The translations under genes and the position numbers were made by a program. This document shows, piece after piece, positions 5,987 through 7,071 of a stretch of 7,071 nucleotides of DNA. The DNA is from Bog-756 sp049521915. GTDB taxonomy: Bacteria > Actinomycetota > Acidimicrobiia > Acidimicrobiales > RAAP-2. The stretch is from positions 1-7,071 of the forward strand of contig JBEKOI010000222.1 in NCBI GenBank assembly GCA_049521915.1, read 5' to 3'. Under the pieces are notes generated by a model that saw nothing but the letters and a program-made list of their open reading frames with translations, did not search any database and had not been told where the DNA came from. Numbering within the stretch: position 1 is the stretch's first letter; the number at the start of each line of letters is the position of its first letter.

Positions 5987-7071
5987 GCCGTCCCCTTGGG
6001 TTCGGGCGGCAGGCCGAGGACCCGCTCGCCGATGATGTTCTTCTGGATCTCGTTCGATCCGCCGTAGATCGTCTCCGACCTGCTGAACAGGAAGGTCCGT
6101 TGGAACTCGTCCAGCTCGTAGGGAAAGCCCTCGGTCACGACGCCGGCCGGGCCCATGACGTCGATGGCCAGCTCGCCCATCCTGCGGTGCCAGCTGGCCC
6201 AGTAGAGCTTCATGATCGACGCCTCCGGTGGGGCCACCGGCCCCTCGATACCCGAGAGGCTGCGCAGCGTGTTGTAGCGGAGGATCTCGAGCTCGCCGAA
6301 GGAGCGGGCCAGGCGCTGTCGGATGACCGGATCCGATGCCGAGCCGTTGGCCCGGGCCACGGCCATGAGGTGGTCGAGCTCGCGCCGGAAGGAGAGCTGG
6401 TGACCGAGCAGCCCCACGCCGCGTTCGAAGGCCAGGGTGGCGAGCGCCACCCGCCAGCCGTCCCCCACCGCGCCGACCACGTTTGCGGCCGCGGTGCGGG
6501 CACCGTCGAAGAAGACCTCGTTGAACTCGGAGGTACGGGTGAGCTGGGTGATGGGGCGGACCTCGACGCCGGGCTGGTCCATGGGCACGAGCAGGTAGGA
6601 GAGGCCCCGATGGCGCACCGACCCCGGCTCGGTGCGGCAGACCACGAAGCACCAGTCGGACTGGTGGGCCAGCGACGTCCACACCTTCTGACCGGTCACC
6701 ACCCACTCGTTCCCGTCGAGCACGCCCCGGGTCTGCACATTGGCCAGGTCGCTGCCCGCCCCGGGCTCGGAGTATCCCTGGCACCACAGCTCCTCGCCGG
6801 CCACGATCGGAGGCAGGAACCGCGCCTTCTGCTCGGCCGTGCCGTAGTGGATGATGGTCGGACCGATGAGGCCCTCCCCGAGGATGCTCACCCGGCCCGG
6901 CGCCCTGGCCTTCACGTACTCCTCGTTGAAGATGACCTGGTGGGCGACGGACGCCCCCCGGCCTCCGTACTCGACCGGCCAGCCGATGCAGGTCCAGCCA
7001 TCGGCGGCGAGGACCATCTCCCACTCGAGGCGGGTCTCGAACCCGAACGTTTCGTCCCCCGATCCTCCCCG
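5983..7071 (-). CDS. fadE30: FadE30-type acyl-CoA dehydrogenase, 5' end cut by window edge
   Basis: FAD-dependent acyl-CoA dehydrogenase, cytoplasmic, forming the alpha-beta double bond of an acyl-CoA. The frame is open to the right edge: 18 codons precede the Met at 7017, and their product (FGFETRLEWE, then MVLAADGWTC) matches the N-terminal helix of the family, so that Met is internal and probably a few dozen residues are missing. Counting the Met as residue 1: GWP-YGGRG at 12-21, CQGYSEPGAGSDLA at 79-92 (flavin/substrate signature), GQKVWTS at 109-115, FNEVFFD at 165-171, and the C-terminal signature IYGGSNEIQKNIIGERVLGLP around 317-337. From memory, its wording is close to mycobacterial FadE30 (Rv3560c), reported to dehydrogenate 5-OH-HIP-CoA in steroid C/D-ring catabolism. 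The neighbouring IpdF- and FadD3-like genes support this. The position of the medium-chain enzyme's catalytic Glu is Gly here (YGG); Glu198 in FERG is a candidate base. It could be another FadE acting on a related ring acid. Confidence 0.88.
   Translation of the reverse strand, partial: RGGSGDETFGFETRLEWEMVLAADGWTCIGWPVEYGGRGASVAHQVIFNEEYVKARAPGRVSILGEGLIGPTIIHYGTAEQKARFLPPIVAGEELWCQGYSEPGAGSDLANVQTRGVLDGNEWVVTGQKVWTSLAHQSDWCFVVCRTEPGSVRHRGLSYLLVPMDQPGVEVRPITQLTRTSEFNEVFFDGARTAAANVVGAVGDGWRVALATLAFERGVGLLGHQLSFRRELDHLMAVARANGSASDPVIRQRLARSFGELEILRYNTLRSLSGIEGPVAPPEASIMKLYWASWHRRMGELAIDVMGPAGVVTEGFPYELDEFQRTFLFSRSETIYGGSNEIQKNIIGERVLGLPPEPKGTA

Noticed and set aside
5186..7024. A 612-residue fused protein ending in the SDR
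   Set aside because: Only the last 266 residues look like a protein. The part before 5986 is the wrong frame of the acyl-CoA dehydrogenase, whose own frame carries all its motifs and ends in an ATGA overlap.

Overview
The window is a GC-rich piece of bacterial chromosome in which every convincing gene lies on the minus strand. The proteins (FadD3-, IpdF- and FadE30-like enzymes) resemble their counterparts in steroid-degrading Actinobacteria such as Mycobacterium and Rhodococcus, but they diverge enough, and are arranged differently enough, that a non-mycobacterial actinobacterium is more likely. An acidimicrobial-type lineage is a guess; nothing in the window fixes the taxon. There are no RNA genes, mobile elements, CRISPR arrays or phage genes that I can see.

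Read in the direction of transcription (right to left), the first unit is a tight operon of three genes. It starts with an acyl-CoA dehydrogenase of the FadE30 type (5' end outside the window), which overlaps by an ATGA an IpdF-type short-chain dehydrogenase. That gene is followed after 26 bases by a FadD3-type acyl-CoA ligase. In Mycobacterium tuberculosis these three enzymes handle HIP, the methylhexahydroindanedione propionate left after rings A and B of a steroid are removed: FadD3 makes the CoA thioester, and FadE30 and IpdF take part in shortening the propionyl side chain. The window is therefore best read as part of a steroid C/D-ring catabolism locus.

A 157-base gap (3338-3494) follows. 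It is the only noteworthy non-coding stretch, and no gap exceeds 300 bases. It carries a 16-bp direct repeat in about four head-to-tail copies ending just before the ribosome binding site of the next gene, and three copies of a GTTCCGA heptamer further upstream. This looks like the control region of a second unit.

The second unit is a zinc-dependent alcohol dehydrogenase, a second and quite different AMP-forming acyl-CoA ligase with unusual A5 and A10 motifs, and, 15 bases on, a protein with an apparent duplicated alpha/beta-barrel-like motif that runs off the left edge. The substrate of this unit cannot be read from the sequence. Its position suggests an alcohol-to-acid-to-CoA branch linked to steroid or other alicyclic and lipid catabolism. 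No recognised regulator gene lies in the window, and I found no KstR2-like operator in the gaps.
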